This document shows, piece after piece, positions 40,540 to 49,985 of a stretch of 64,000 nt of DNA. The DNA comes from UBA4738 sp002413305 (GTDB lineage: Bacteria; Actinomycetota; UBA4738). The stretch lies in the NCBI GenBank assembly GCA_036847185.1, contig DAIUAM010000010.1, forward strand, positions 19,348 to 83,347, written 5' to 3'. Below the pieces are notes generated by a model that was given only the letters and a program-made list of their open reading frames with translations, did not search any database and had not been told where the DNA came from. A program made the translations under genes and the position numbers. The first letter of the stretch is position 1. Each line of letters starts with the position of its first letter.

Positions 40540-41316
40540 CTAGTCCGGCGTGTAGCTCACGAGCTTGAGCTCCTCCGGTGGCTGCGGGCCCTTCACCTGC
40601 AGCTCCGCAACCTCGCCCACGCCTTTCACGTAGTTCTTGTGGTCGACGATGCCCGGCTCGAGCGGCGTCGTCTCCTGCGTGAGGAGTGTGTCGTTGAAGG
40701 ACCCGAACGGTGCCGACACAGGCGCCGACAGGTCGAGCACCTGGAACTGATCCTCCGCCTGACCCGGGTAGTACTCCTGCCGGAACGAGTGCCCCACCGT
40801 CGGGTTCGCCTCCATGAAGATGCCCGGTAGTGCCCCATCCTGTCCGGCCAGCCAGCTCCCCGATGTGTCCGTCATGATCCCCTTGTCGTCCAGGGCGACG
40901 GTCATTTCCCCGAAGTACCAGACGTTGCCGTCGCGGTCTTGTGTGTAGAAGTCGAAGGTGTCCTCGACCAGCGAGCCGTTAGCCTGGAACAGCTGATCGT
41001 GGACCACGACGCAGGGCACACCGTCGACCTTCTGCGTCCCCCGCGTCACCACGTAGACCTCCTTGACCGGCTCGCCGTCCTTGCTGCCCTGGTAGATCCA
41101 CTTCGCGCCCGGCTTGAGGGGGAACCAGCCGTTGTCGACCACGGCCTGGAAATTGGCCGGATCGATGGCCGGGTGGTATCCCGACGGTGACACCGCGCTC
41201 TTCGTGGGCAACGAGGTGGTCGGGGTCGCCGTCGGCTCGTTGCCGGAAGTGCACGCGACGGTCCCGAGCGCGATGGCCGCTGCGATCCCCGCCAGGCCTG
41301 CCTTCGTCCTGCCCAC
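40540..41316 (-). CDS. Putative lipoprotein, function unknown
   Basis: A 258-residue precursor from GTG 41316: GRTKAGLAGIAAAIALGTVAC forms a signal peptide with a lipobox (TVAC). The mature part has KPGAKWIYQGSKDGEP, VEDTFDFYTQDRDGNVWYFGE and PVGHSFRQEYYPG-like segments, as in secreted proteins of unknown function seen in several phyla. An ATG at 41379 would add a poorly hydrophobic extension. It is divergent from aconitase. Confidence 0.7.
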   Translation of the reverse strand: MGRTKAGLAGIAAAIALGTVACTSGNEPTATPTTSLPTKSAVSPSGYHPAIDPANFQAVVDNGWFPLKPGAKWIYQGSKDGEPVKEVYVVTRGTQKVDGVPCVVVHDQLFQANGSLVEDTFDFYTQDRDGNVWYFGEMTVALDDKGIMTDTSGSWLAGQDGALPGIFMEANPTVGHSFRQEYYPGQAEDQFQVLDLSAPVSAPFGSFNDTLLTQETTPLEPGIVDHKNYVKGVGEVAELQVKGPQPPEELKLVSYTPD

Positions 41317-41462
41317 CTCCTGCGGATCCGCTCGAGCGAGTGTGCCACGTCGAGCGCCGGCCCATCCCTCGCCTCGCATGATGCATGGGGACGGCTCTGG
41401 CCTCCGATCCACGGAGTGTAACGCTGGCCCGCCAGGTGGAAGGCGAGGTTTCGCCGAAGGAC

Positions 41463-41480
41463 TAAGGTTGCTGGGCAACC
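41463..41480 (+). promoter_or_regulatory. acnA promoter with palindrome GGTTGC-TGG-GCAACC
   Basis: TAAGGT (41463-41468) is a good -10, and a perfect 6-bp inverted repeat (41466-41480) covers the end of the -10 and the expected start of transcription. A repressor bound there would block acnA. Confidence 0.45.
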
Positions 41481-41509
41481 CCAGCGCGTCCCTGGAGGAG
41501 TGAACGGAC

Positions 41510-44341
41510 ATGGCCACCGGTGACAGCTTCGGCGCGCGTTCCCGGCTCTCCGCCGGAGGCGCCGACCACGAGATCTTCCGCCTGGACGCGGTCTCCACCT
41601 CCCGCGGGCCCGGGATCGAGACCCTGCCCTATTCGCTGAAGGTGCTCCTGGAGAACCTCCTGCGGAACGAGGACGGGGTGAACGTCCGGCCCGGGGACGT
41701 CGAGGCGCTGGCGAACTGGAACCCCGAGGACATGCCGTCCAAGGAGATCGCCTACTCGCCCGCCCGCATCCTCATGCAGGACTTCACCGGGGTGCCGGCC
41801 GTGGTCGACCTCGCGGTGATGCGCGACGCCATGTCCGACATGGGCGGGGACCCCAACCGCATCAACCCGCACATCCCGGTCGACCTGGTCATCGACCACT
41901 CGATCATCGCCGACGTGGTGAGCGTCCCGGGCGCCTTCCTTCGCAACGCCGAGCTGGAGTTCGAACGCAACCGCGAGCGCTACCTCTTCCTGCGGTGGGG
42001 GCAGCAAGCCTTCGACAACTTCCGGGTGGTCCCGCCGAATACCGGCATCTGCCACCAGGTGAACCTCGAATACCTCGCCCACGTCGTCATCGCCCGCGAC
42101 GGCCAGGCCTTCCCGGACACGCTGGTCGGGACGGACTCGCACACCCCCATGGTCAACGGGCTGGGCGTGCTCGGGTGGGGCGTGGGCGGTATCGAGGCCG
42201 AAGCGGCCATGCTCGGGCAGCCCATCTCGATGCTGATCCCCCGGGTGGTCGGGTTCCGCCTGGACGGCGAGCTGCCCGAAGGCGCCACGGCCACCGACCT
42301 GGTCCTCACCGTGACCGAGCTGCTCCGCCAGCACGGCGTGGTCGGCAAGTTCGTCGAGTTCTACGGGCCCGGCGTGGCCCGGGTCCCGGTGGAGAACCGG
42401 GCCACGATCGGCAACATGTCGCCCGAGTACGGTTCGACCGTCACGATCTTCCCCGTCGACGAGCGGACCATCGACTACCTGCGGTTCACCGCCCGGCCGG
42501 AGGAGCGCATCCAGCTGGTGGAGGCCTACGCGAAGGAACAGGGCCTGTGGCACTCGGAGGACTCCCCCGAGCCGCGGTTCAGCGAGAAGCTCGAACTCGA
42601 CCTGTCCACCGTCCGGCCTTCCCTGGCCGGTCCGACCCGGCCCCAGGATCGCGTCCCCCTGGACCGCTCCAAGGCAATCTACCGGGAGGCGCTGGCGGGG
42701 ATGATCGGCACCGCCGGCAACGCGCCCGGGTCGAAGGGGAACGGGGGGCTGCAGAACGAGGCCGACCGGGCTTCGGCCGCCTCCTTCCCGGCCAGCGATC
42801 CGCCGGCCGGCGCCGAGTCGATGAACGGGCGCGGTGAGCCGGACGGCGAACACGCCACCACGGGCAGCCGGATGCTCGGGGTCCCCAATGGCACCTCCGT
42901 GGCGGTGACCATGGAGGACGGCTCGGCCTTCCGGCTCGACCACGGCGCGGTGGTCATCGCGGCCATCACCTCCTGCACGAACACGTCGAACCCGTCGGTG
43001 ATGCTGGCGGCCGGCCTGCTGGCCAAGAACGCCGTTGAGCGCGGCCTGGAGGCCAAACCCTGGGTGAAGCGCTCGCTGGCCCCGGGTTCGAAGGTGGTCA
43101 TCGACTACTACGACCGCTCCGGCCTCACGCCCTACCTGGAGAAGCTCGGGTTCAGCCTGGTCGGGTTCGGCTGCACCACCTGCATCGGGAACTCGGGCCC
43201 ACTGCTGCCGCGCATCTCGGAGGCCGTCCAGGAAGGCGACCTGGTGGTGTGCTCGGTCCTGTCCGGCAATCGGAACTTCGAAGGCCGTATCAACCCGGAC
43301 TGCCGGATGAACTTCCTCGCTTCGCCGCCCCTGGTCGTGGCCTACGCCCTGGTCGGGACGCTGGATATCGACCTGTACAAGGACCCCCTCGGCACCGACC
43401 CGGAGGGCAACAACGTCTACCTCAAGGACATCTGGCCGGCCAACGAGGAGGTCCAGCGGACGATCCGGGATGCGGTCGAGTCGGAGATGTTCCGGGAGAC
43501 CTACGCCTCGATCTTCGAGGGCGACCGGAGATGGACCGGGCTGGACATCCCCTCGGGGGACCGGTTCGCGTGGGACGACTCCTCGACGTACATCCACAAG
43601 GCCCCGTACTTCGACGGGATGCCCCGCCGGCCTGAGCCGCTTCAGGACATCGCCGGCGCGCGGGTCCTGGCGGTGTTCGGGGACAGCGTGACCACCGACC
43701 ACATCTCGCCGGCCGGTTCGATCAAGAAGGACTCCCCGGCCGGTCGGTGGCTGACCGAGCAGGGGGTCGAAGGCCGGAACTTCAACTCCTACGGCTCGCG
43801 GCGAGGGAACCACGAGGTCATGGTCCGGGGGACGTTCGCCAACATCCGCATCCGCAACAAGCTGGTCCCTGGCGTGGAGGGCGGGGTCACCGCACATCTC
43901 CCGGATGGCGAGCAGATGGCCATCTACGACGCGGCGATCCGGTACGCGTCCGAGGAGGTGCCGCTGATCGTGCTGGCCGGCAAGGAGTATGGGAGCGGTT
44001 CGTCGCGCGACTGGGCGGCCAAGGGCCCGTTCCTGCAGGGCGTGAAGGCGGTGATCGCGGAGAGCTTCGAACGGATCCATCGTTCGAACCTCATCGGGAT
44101 GGGCATCCTCCCGCTCCAGTTCGGGGAGGGCGAGAGCGTCGAGCGCCTAGGGCTCACCGGCCACGAGGTGTTCGGCGTCACCGGGTTGGCCGCCGCGCAC
44201 GACATGCCTCGCCAGGTGACCGTGAAGACCGACGACGGGAAGGAGTTCGCCGTCACGGTCCGCATCGACACGCCGAAGGAGGCCGACTACTTCCGGCACG
44301 GGGGGATCCTCCAGTACGTGCTGCGCCAGACCCTGGACTGA
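41510..44341 (+). CDS. acnA: Aconitate hydratase A
   Basis: A 943-residue aconitase from ATG 41510 with GGAGGAG 9 nt before it. The three cluster cysteines are in TSCTNTSNPSVML (about 488) and GCTTCIGNSGPL (about 555 and 558). The swivel domain has GSGSSRDWAAKGP and FERIHRSNLIGMGILP. It converts citrate to isocitrate through a [4Fe-4S] cluster. A polar insert around residues 405-450 (with FPASDPPAG) lengthens it beyond most AcnA proteins. Fumarase is 10 kb downstream. Confidence 0.97.
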   Translation: MATGDSFGARSRLSAGGADHEIFRLDAVSTSRGPGIETLPYSLKVLLENLLRNEDGVNVRPGDVEALANWNPEDMPSKEIAYSPARILMQDFTGVPAVVDLAVMRDAMSDMGGDPNRINPHIPVDLVIDHSIIADVVSVPGAFLRNAELEFERNRERYLFLRWGQQAFDNFRVVPPNTGICHQVNLEYLAHVVIARDGQAFPDTLVGTDSHTPMVNGLGVLGWGVGGIEAEAAMLGQPISMLIPRVVGFRLDGELPEGATATDLVLTVTELLRQHGVVGKFVEFYGPGVARVPVENRATIGNMSPEYGSTVTIFPVDERTIDYLRFTARPEERIQLVEAYAKEQGLWHSEDSPEPRFSEKLELDLSTVRPSLAGPTRPQDRVPLDRSKAIYREALAGMIGTAGNAPGSKGNGGLQNEADRASAASFPASDPPAGAESMNGRGEPDGEHATTGSRMLGVPNGTSVAVTMEDGSAFRLDHGAVVIAAITSCTNTSNPSVMLAAGLLAKNAVERGLEAKPWVKRSLAPGSKVVIDYYDRSGLTPYLEKLGFSLVGFGCTTCIGNSGPLLPRISEAVQEGDLVVCSVLSGNRNFEGRINPDCRMNFLASPPLVVAYALVGTLDIDLYKDPLGTDPEGNNVYLKDIWPANEEVQRTIRDAVESEMFRETYASIFEGDRRWTGLDIPSGDRFAWDDSSTYIHKAPYFDGMPRRPEPLQDIAGARVLAVFGDSVTTDHISPAGSIKKDSPAGRWLTEQGVEGRNFNSYGSRRGNHEVMVRGTFANIRIRNKLVPGVEGGVTAHLPDGEQMAIYDAAIRYASEEVPLIVLAGKEYGSGSSRDWAAKGPFLQGVKAVIAESFERIHRSNLIGMGILPLQFGEGESVERLGLTGHEVFGVTGLAAAHDMPRQVTVKTDDGKEFAVTVRIDTPKEADYFRHGGILQYVLRQTLD

Positions 44342-44353
44342 CGGTTCGAACCG

Positions 44354-44650
44354 CTACGGGCTCCCGCCACCGGATCTGGCGTCCCGCAGGCGCTCCTCCC
44401 ATTCGCGGCGCCGCCCCTCGGGACCCAGGTCGAACAACCGCTTGCATTCGGGACAGATCGGGAAGCGTTCAGGGTCGCGAGAGGGGACCCACACCTTTCC
44501 ACACAGCGCGATGACCGGGGAGCCGTTGATCAGCGCCTCGGTGAGCTTCGACTTCTCGACGTAGTGGGCGAACCGGTCGTGGTCGCCCTCATCGAGCCGG
44601 GCGTCGGTGCGTTCGTCCTGGACGGTCTCGGTGCGCTTCATCGACGCCAT
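44354..44650 (-). CDS. DUF3039 family protein
   Basis: A 98-residue actinobacterial protein from ATG 44650: ARLDEGDHDRFAHYVEKSKLTEA, GSPVIALCGKVWVPSRDPE and FPICPECKRLF. The Cys set (LCGK ... CPEC) suggests a small zinc ribbon. DUF3039 is nearly confined to Actinomycetota and has no known function. It is 13 bp downstream of the AlgH-like gene in the same unit. Confidence 0.88.
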   Translation of the reverse strand: MASMKRTETVQDERTDARLDEGDHDRFAHYVEKSKLTEALINGSPVIALCGKVWVPSRDPERFPICPECKRLFDLGPEGRRREWEERLRDARSGGGSP

Positions 44651-44663
44651 GATGCCCGGCCGG

Positions 44664-45212
44664 TCAGTTGGTGGACGGGTCGAACGGCATCGTGCTGAGC
44701 ATGGCGAAGTCCCCACCCTTGCGCTTGAGCACACGCGCCCACAGCGCGTCCGGATCCGGGGCGAACAGGTCGTCGGCGGTGGCCGGCTCGACGATCCAGG
44801 ACGATTCGACCATCTCGTCCTCGAGCTGGCCCGGCCCCCAGCCGGCGTAACCGGCGAACACCCGGGCCCGCCGGACGGCATCGATGGCGTCCGTCCCCAC
44901 GTCGCCCATCAAGAACCCGACGGAGTCGAAGATCAGTAGCCCGGCCAGGTCGGGACGTTCGAGCTCCGCGAGGATGACCGCCGACTCGGGCTGCACCGGC
45001 CCGCCCAGGAACACCAGGTCGCCAGCGCCCACGACCCCGGCCAGCAACGGCACGGCCCGTTCGACCTCCAGGGTCGACGGCCGGTTGAGGACGACGCCCA
45101 GCGCGCCCTCGTCGTTGTGCTCACCGACGAGGACGATGGTGCGCCGGAAGTTGGGATCGAACAGGCTCGGCCCGGCGATCAGGAGCTTCCCGCGCAGGCT
45201 CTCGCCGTCCAC
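44664..45212 (-). CDS. YqgE/AlgH family protein (UPF0301)
   Basis: A 182-residue protein from GTG 45212. It has the AlgH core: LIAGPSLFDPNFRRTIVLVGEHNDEGALGVVLNRP (split as LIAGPSLFDPNF and GALGVVLNRP), LVFLGGPVQPES and FAGYAGWGPGQLEDE. Structure-known members have a two-layer fold; function is unclear. The SD GGAGGG nearly touches the GTG. Middle gene of a three-gene minus-strand operon. Confidence 0.92.
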   Translation of the reverse strand: MDGESLRGKLLIAGPSLFDPNFRRTIVLVGEHNDEGALGVVLNRPSTLEVERAVPLLAGVVGAGDLVFLGGPVQPESAVILAELERPDLAGLLIFDSVGFLMGDVGTDAIDAVRRARVFAGYAGWGPGQLEDEMVESSWIVEPATADDLFAPDPDALWARVLKRKGGDFAMLSTMPFDPSTN

Positions 45213-45229
45213 CCCTCCATGATGCGCCC

Positions 45230-45559
45230 TCAGGCGGCCTTGCGGATCGGCGCCCTCCTGGCGGGCCGCTTGGCGACGACCCGGCGCATGGTCACCGGCT
45301 TCGGTTCGACCTTCTCGGCCGGCTTGGTCATCTCCGGCTCGCCGAACATCCGCTTCAGGATCCCCTGCCCCTCGTGGGCGAACCGCATCAGCGGACCGAA
45401 GTTCATCAGCGGCCCCAGCGTGGGATGGAAGTCGAACACCAGGACGAACGCGCCGGCGTCCTTCAGGAGCGCCCGGTAGGGCTCGGGCTCCTTCTTCATC
45501 TCCTTCGGCTCCGGCTTGGCGACGGTCGGCGCCATCTTCCTCACCACCGGTGTCGGCAT
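45230..45559 (-). CDS. Hypothetical protein with basic tail
   Basis: A 109-residue protein from ATG 45559, with GAGGAGGTGG 6 nt upstream. The N-terminus is Lys/Glu/Pro-rich, the middle is hydrophobic (DAGAFVLVFDFHPTLGPLMN), and the end is strongly basic (VVAKRPARRAPIRKAA), which could bind nucleic acid. I do not recognise a family. It heads the operon with the AlgH-like and DUF3039 genes. Confidence 0.6.
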   Translation of the reverse strand: MPTPVVRKMAPTVAKPEPKEMKKEPEPYRALLKDAGAFVLVFDFHPTLGPLMNFGPLMRFAHEGQGILKRMFGEPEMTKPAEKVEPKPVTMRRVVAKRPARRAPIRKAA

Positions 45560-45720
45560 CGGATCCACCTCCTCGTCTCGAACGGGCGGGCGTCTCGGCT
45601 TCCACGTTAGTGAGCGGCCGGCCTCGGCGCCGGGGACCTGCGTCCCGCCGTCCCCGGGACCAGTGGAGGCCACCGGCGCCGGAGCGCTCCGGTCCGAGCG
45701 CCGAAGTCTCAATGGGCGAG

Positions 45721-45726
45721 TAGGAT
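45721..45726 (+). promoter_or_regulatory. -10 box TAGGAT
   Basis: TAGGAT lies about 50 nt before ATG 45776 of the BNR-type secreted protein, giving a leader of about 43 nt with the SD AAGGGGG. Confidence 0.35.
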
Positions 45727-45775
45727 TCCGGCCCGACACGGATCCCAGGGACCGACTCTCCACAAGGGGGCTCTC

Positions 45776-47233
45776 ATGCGAAGGAGTTCGAAGCTCGTTG
45801 CCGTCCGCGTGGCGCTGTCGGCGCTGGCCGCCGTCTGGCTCCTGGGCGCCACGGTGCCCACGGTGGCCGCGGCTTCGAGCCGGGGCGGGACCCGGGCCAT
45901 CCCCACCAACGTGGACACCAGCGTGAGGGCGGGCAACGAGGCCGAACAGACCATCGCCATCAACCCGACCAACCCGAGGAACGTGGTGGTCATGTCCACT
46001 CTGCCGGACGTCGTCTCCGGGCTGTTCGAGGGCTACAGCTTCGACGGCGGGAAGACCTGGACGAAGCAGGTCATCGCCAACGGCGGCCCGCTCGGCACGG
46101 CCTGCTGCGACGAAGCTCTGTCCTGGGACAGCTTCGGCAACCTGTGGTTGACCTACCTCTACACCACCAGCGGGACCGTCCCGGTGGCCGTCTCGACGGA
46201 CGGCGGCAAGACCTTCACGCTGGTCACCAACGTCCAGCCGACGCTCCAGGGCCGGACTCGAGGGCCGCGTCCGGCGACCAAGGGCACACGGTTCTGGAGC
46301 CGGGCGGCCTCGTCGGACCAGCCGTCGATCGCCACCGGGGCCGGAAGCGTGTGGATCACCTACACCAGCGAGCCCTCCGTGGTGGTCCAGGCCGCGGGCG
46401 CCCCCGTGACCGGCCTGGGCGTATACGGGAGCTTCGGCGCCCCGCAGAGCGTTCCTACCACCACCGGGAAGGGCGACTACGGCGACATCGCCATCGGTCC
46501 CTCGGGCCAGGTCTTGGTGATCTATCAGTTCCCGACCGGCGGCGAGACCGGCTCGAAGGTCTACACCTCGCTGGACGCGGACGGCCTGGGTGCGGGCGGG
46601 TTCGCCACGCCGCGGCTCCTGGCCAGCAGCAAGGTCGGCGGGTTCGACTTCATCCCGGCACAGGCCGGCCGCTCGATCGACGCCGAAGCCAACCTGGCTT
46701 GGGACCGGTCCGGCGGAGCGCACAACGGCCGCGTGTACGCGGTGTGGACCCAGGAGACGCCGAACGAGAGCAACAACACCGACATCATGTTCCAGAGCTC
46801 GGACGACAACGGGGCGACCTGGACGACCGCGGTGAAGGTGAACACCGACACCGGGACGAACAGCCAGTTCATGCAGTCGATCGCCGTCGACCAGGCCACC
46901 GGCTACGTCGGCCTCTCCTGGTACGACTGCCGAAACGACCTCGGGACGGGCGGCTCCGGCGACACCAACGGCGTCGCCAACGACGATGCCCAGATCTGGG
47001 GCGCGTTCAGCAGGAACGGTTCGACGTTCACCGCCAACCGCCAGCTCAGCGCCGGGACGTCGAACTCGGCCGATGCAGGAAGCGTCCTGGACTACGGCGA
47101 CTACACACACGCCGCGTTCCAGTCCCACCTGTTCGAGCCGGTATGGTCGGACAACTCGAACAGCACCGCCAACAACCCGAATGGTGCGCTGCACAAGCTG
47201 GACATCCTGGTCACCAGGGTGAACGTGACCTGA
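45776..47233 (+). CDS. Secreted BNR/sialidase-like beta-propeller protein
   Basis: A 485-residue precursor with a signal peptide (basic start MRRSSK, hydrophobic core, AAA-S cleavage about 33). The body has BNR/Asp-box turns: SFDGGKTWTKQ (about 85), STDGGKTFTLV (about 143) and SSDDNGATWTTA (about 342), as in sialidase-type propellers. Active-site arginines of sialidases were not located, so it may bind rather than cut glycans. DUF2207 follows 8 bp later. Confidence 0.8.
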   Translation: MRRSSKLVAVRVALSALAAVWLLGATVPTVAAASSRGGTRAIPTNVDTSVRAGNEAEQTIAINPTNPRNVVVMSTLPDVVSGLFEGYSFDGGKTWTKQVIANGGPLGTACCDEALSWDSFGNLWLTYLYTTSGTVPVAVSTDGGKTFTLVTNVQPTLQGRTRGPRPATKGTRFWSRAASSDQPSIATGAGSVWITYTSEPSVVVQAAGAPVTGLGVYGSFGAPQSVPTTTGKGDYGDIAIGPSGQVLVIYQFPTGGETGSKVYTSLDADGLGAGGFATPRLLASSKVGGFDFIPAQAGRSIDAEANLAWDRSGGAHNGRVYAVWTQETPNESNNTDIMFQSSDDNGATWTTAVKVNTDTGTNSQFMQSIAVDQATGYVGLSWYDCRNDLGTGGSGDTNGVANDDAQIWGAFSRNGSTFTANRQLSAGTSNSADAGSVLDYGDYTHAAFQSHLFEPVWSDNSNSTANNPNGALHKLDILVTRVNVT

Positions 47234-47241
47234 CCGGTGCC

Positions 47242-49164
47242 ATGGGCAGGCTCAGCAGATCCGGCGCGCGCCTGCTCATCGCGCTGACCCTCCCCCTCCT
47301 GGGCATCATCCGGGCGGGGACCCCGGCGTCGGCGCAGTTGTTCGAAGCCATCCACTCCTACAACGTCTCTCTCACCGTCCAACCCGACGGCACGCTGAGC
47401 GTGGTCGAACAGATCGCCTACGACTTCGGCGATTTCGAACACCACGGCATCTTCCGCGACATCCCGGTCCGCTACCCCTACCCCCAGGACAACCGCTACG
47501 AGCGCATCTACAAGGTCCACGTGGACTCGGTGGCCGCAACGGGCGGCGCCTCCGCGAAGACGAAGACGAGCAACGAAGGGGACCTGCTGCACATCCAGAT
47601 CGGTGACCCGAAGAAGACCGTGACCGGCCTCCATGTCTACACGATCACCTACTCGGTGCAGGGGTCGCTGAACGCGTTCCCGGACCACGACGAGCTGTAC
47701 TGGAACGCGATCGGCTCCTACTGGTCGGTGGCCATCGACCGGGCCTCGATCCACGTGAACCTGCCCGCCGATGTACAGCGGGTGGCCTGCTTCGAGGGGG
47801 ACCTCGGTTCCAGCCTGCCGTGTGAGACGGCGATCTCCTCCGGAAACACGGCGACCTTCGGACAGGCCGACCTTCGCCTGTACCAAGGGGTGACGATCGT
47901 GGTCGGCTTCCCGAAAGGGGCGGTATCTCCCGCGCCGAAGCCGATCCTCGACGAGCGGTGGGCGCTGCACCGGGCCTTCGCCCTCACGCCGGCCACGGGT
48001 GGACTCGCCGGCGGCCTCCTGCTGCTCGTCGCCGGGGTCATCGCGTGGCTGCTCTGGAGCCGGGGCCGGGACGTGCGGGCGGTGGGCTCGGCGATCGACG
48101 CCGCCTTCGCCACGCCCGGCCAGGCCGAGGAGCGCGTCCCGCTGTTCGAGCACGGGGCCACGCCGGTCGAGTACGCACCGCCGGAGAACATCCGGCCCGG
48201 CCAGGTCGGGACGCTGATCGACGAGGTGGCCAACCCGCTGGACGTGACGGCCACCGTGGTCGACCTGGCCGTCCGCGGCTACTTGCGGATCGAGGAGATC
48301 CCGAAGAAGGGCTGGCGCGCCAGGCCGGACTGGCGGCTGGTGAAGCTCAAGGAGTCCGACCAGGGTTTGTTGGAGTACGAACAGAAGCTCTTCGACGGGT
48401 TGTTCGGCGCCGAGCCGGTCGTCGAGGACGACGACGAGCCGGCGGCGCCTCCCCGCCCGGATGCCCCGGGCACGAAGGCCACGGTCCTCCCGCCGGGGCT
48501 GGACCAGGTCCGGCTGTCGCAGCTCCGGACGCACTTCGCCCCCAAGCTCCAGGCCGTCCAGGATTCGTTGTACGACGACATGACCAAGGAGGGGTGGTTC
48601 CTGGCCCGCCCGGACAAGATCCGGATGCGGTGGCATGTGTGGGGGTTCCTCCTGCTGGACGGCGGCATCGCGGCGACCGTCGCCCTGGCGGCCTGGACCC
48701 ACGCCGGGCTGCTCGGCATCCCGCTCGTCCTCGGCGGCCTGTTCCTCATGCGGGGAGCGCATCTGATGCCGCGGCGAACCGCGAAGGGCACGGGGATGGT
48801 CCGGCGGGTCTACGGCTTCCGGACCTACATCGACACCGCGGAGAAACAGGAGGCCCGCTTCCAGGAGAAGGAGAACATCTTCTCGAAGTACCTTCCCTAC
48901 GCGGTCGTGTTCGGCCTGACCGAGAAGTGGGCCCGGGCATTCCAGCACCTCGGGGACGAGGAGGCCGCCGTGGCGAGCGGCGGCTGGTACGTGGGATCCC
49001 GGGCGTTCACGATGGCCGCGTTCACCTCGTCGCTGTCGAGCTTCACGACCGTGTCCGCCGGGACGATCGCCGCCGCGGCGCCCTCGTCCTCCTCCGGGCA
49101 CAGCGGGTTCAGCGGCGGCGGGTCGGGTGGCGGAGGCGGTGGGGGCGGCGGGGGCTCCTGGTAG
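47242..49164 (+). CDS. DUF2207 membrane protein
   Basis: A 640-residue protein: signal peptide (cleavage after ASA, about 31), extracellular DUF2207 domain with YNVSLTVQPDGTLSVVEQIAYDF and HHGIFRDIPVRYPYP, a membrane helix near 260-280, a cytoplasmic region, two more helices near 470-510, and a C-terminal Gly/Ser run ending GGGGSW. This is the standard DUF2207 layout; such proteins occur in many bacteria without a known role. It appears to form an operon with the propeller gene. Confidence 0.92.
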   Translation: MGRLSRSGARLLIALTLPLLGIIRAGTPASAQLFEAIHSYNVSLTVQPDGTLSVVEQIAYDFGDFEHHGIFRDIPVRYPYPQDNRYERIYKVHVDSVAATGGASAKTKTSNEGDLLHIQIGDPKKTVTGLHVYTITYSVQGSLNAFPDHDELYWNAIGSYWSVAIDRASIHVNLPADVQRVACFEGDLGSSLPCETAISSGNTATFGQADLRLYQGVTIVVGFPKGAVSPAPKPILDERWALHRAFALTPATGGLAGGLLLLVAGVIAWLLWSRGRDVRAVGSAIDAAFATPGQAEERVPLFEHGATPVEYAPPENIRPGQVGTLIDEVANPLDVTATVVDLAVRGYLRIEEIPKKGWRARPDWRLVKLKESDQGLLEYEQKLFDGLFGAEPVVEDDDEPAAPPRPDAPGTKATVLPPGLDQVRLSQLRTHFAPKLQAVQDSLYDDMTKEGWFLARPDKIRMRWHVWGFLLLDGGIAATVALAAWTHAGLLGIPLVLGGLFLMRGAHLMPRRTAKGTGMVRRVYGFRTYIDTAEKQEARFQEKENIFSKYLPYAVVFGLTEKWARAFQHLGDEEAAVASGGWYVGSRAFTMAAFTSSLSSFTTVSAGTIAAAAPSSSSGHSGFSGGGSGGGGGGGGGGSW

Positions 49165-49235
49165 CGATCCACCCGGAGGCCTCGGGACCGGCAGGGTTGC
49201 CGCTTCGGCCTTCCCGCTGATACAACGAGCCCGAC

Positions 49236-49985
49236 ATGGGCCGGGTCATCGCCATCGCGAACCAGAAGGGCGGCGTCGCCAAGACGACCACCGCCGCGGC
49301 GCTGGCCGCGGCGTGGGCCGAGCGGGGCCGCAAGGTGCTGGCCGTCGACCTCGACCCCCAGGCCGCGCTGACCTACAGCCTCGGGTTCGAGCCGGATGAT
49401 GTCGAACCGACCATCCACGATGTGCTGGCAGGCAGGACGCCCGCCACCGACGCCGTGCTCTCTGTGGAGGAGGGATTCGACCTGCTGCCGGCGAACATCG
49501 ACCTGGCCGGCGCCGAGGCGTACCTGCTGGGGCGGACGGCGCGGGAGTACGCCCTGAAGGAGGCGCTGGAGGAGCTGGTCGAGCGCTACGAAGTGCTGGT
49601 CCTGGACTGCCCGCCCTCGCTGGGCGTGCTGACGATCAACGCGCTCACCGCGGCCGACCAGGTCCTGATCCCCCTCCAGTGCGAGACGCTGTCCCACCGG
49701 GGCGTCGGGCAGTTGCTGGCGACGATCGAGGACATCCGGCGCCTGACGAACCGGACCCTGCGGGTGGTCGGCCTGCTGCCCACCATGTACGACGGCCGGA
49801 CCCGCCACGCCCGGGAGACCCTGCACCGGGTGGGCGAGGAGTTCGGCGTCCCGGTGCTCGACCCGGTGCCGAAGTCGATCCGGTTCGCGGAGGCGCCCGC
49901 CTCGGGGGTGTCGATCCTGGGGTTCAGCCCGGCCCATCCCGGGGCCACGGCCTACCGGGCGTTGTCCGAGGCGCTGATCCCGTGA
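49236..49985 (+). CDS. ParA/Soj-type ATPase
   Basis: A 249-residue ATPase. The deviant Walker A is NQKGGVAKTTTA (about 9-20), with Ala in place of the usual Gly before the final Lys; DLDPQAALTYSLG is the A' motif and VLDCPPSLGVLTINAL the Walker B. These are Soj/ParA features, including the PLQCETLSHRGV segment. No ParB or parS is nearby and the partner is a zinc-ribbon gene overlapping by 4 bp, so a role in positioning another cargo is possible. Confidence 0.9.
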   Translation: MGRVIAIANQKGGVAKTTTAAALAAAWAERGRKVLAVDLDPQAALTYSLGFEPDDVEPTIHDVLAGRTPATDAVLSVEEGFDLLPANIDLAGAEAYLLGRTAREYALKEALEELVERYEVLVLDCPPSLGVLTINALTAADQVLIPLQCETLSHRGVGQLLATIEDIRRLTNRTLRVVGLLPTMYDGRTRHARETLHRVGEEFGVPVLDPVPKSIRFAEAPASGVSILGFSPAHPGATAYRALSEALIP

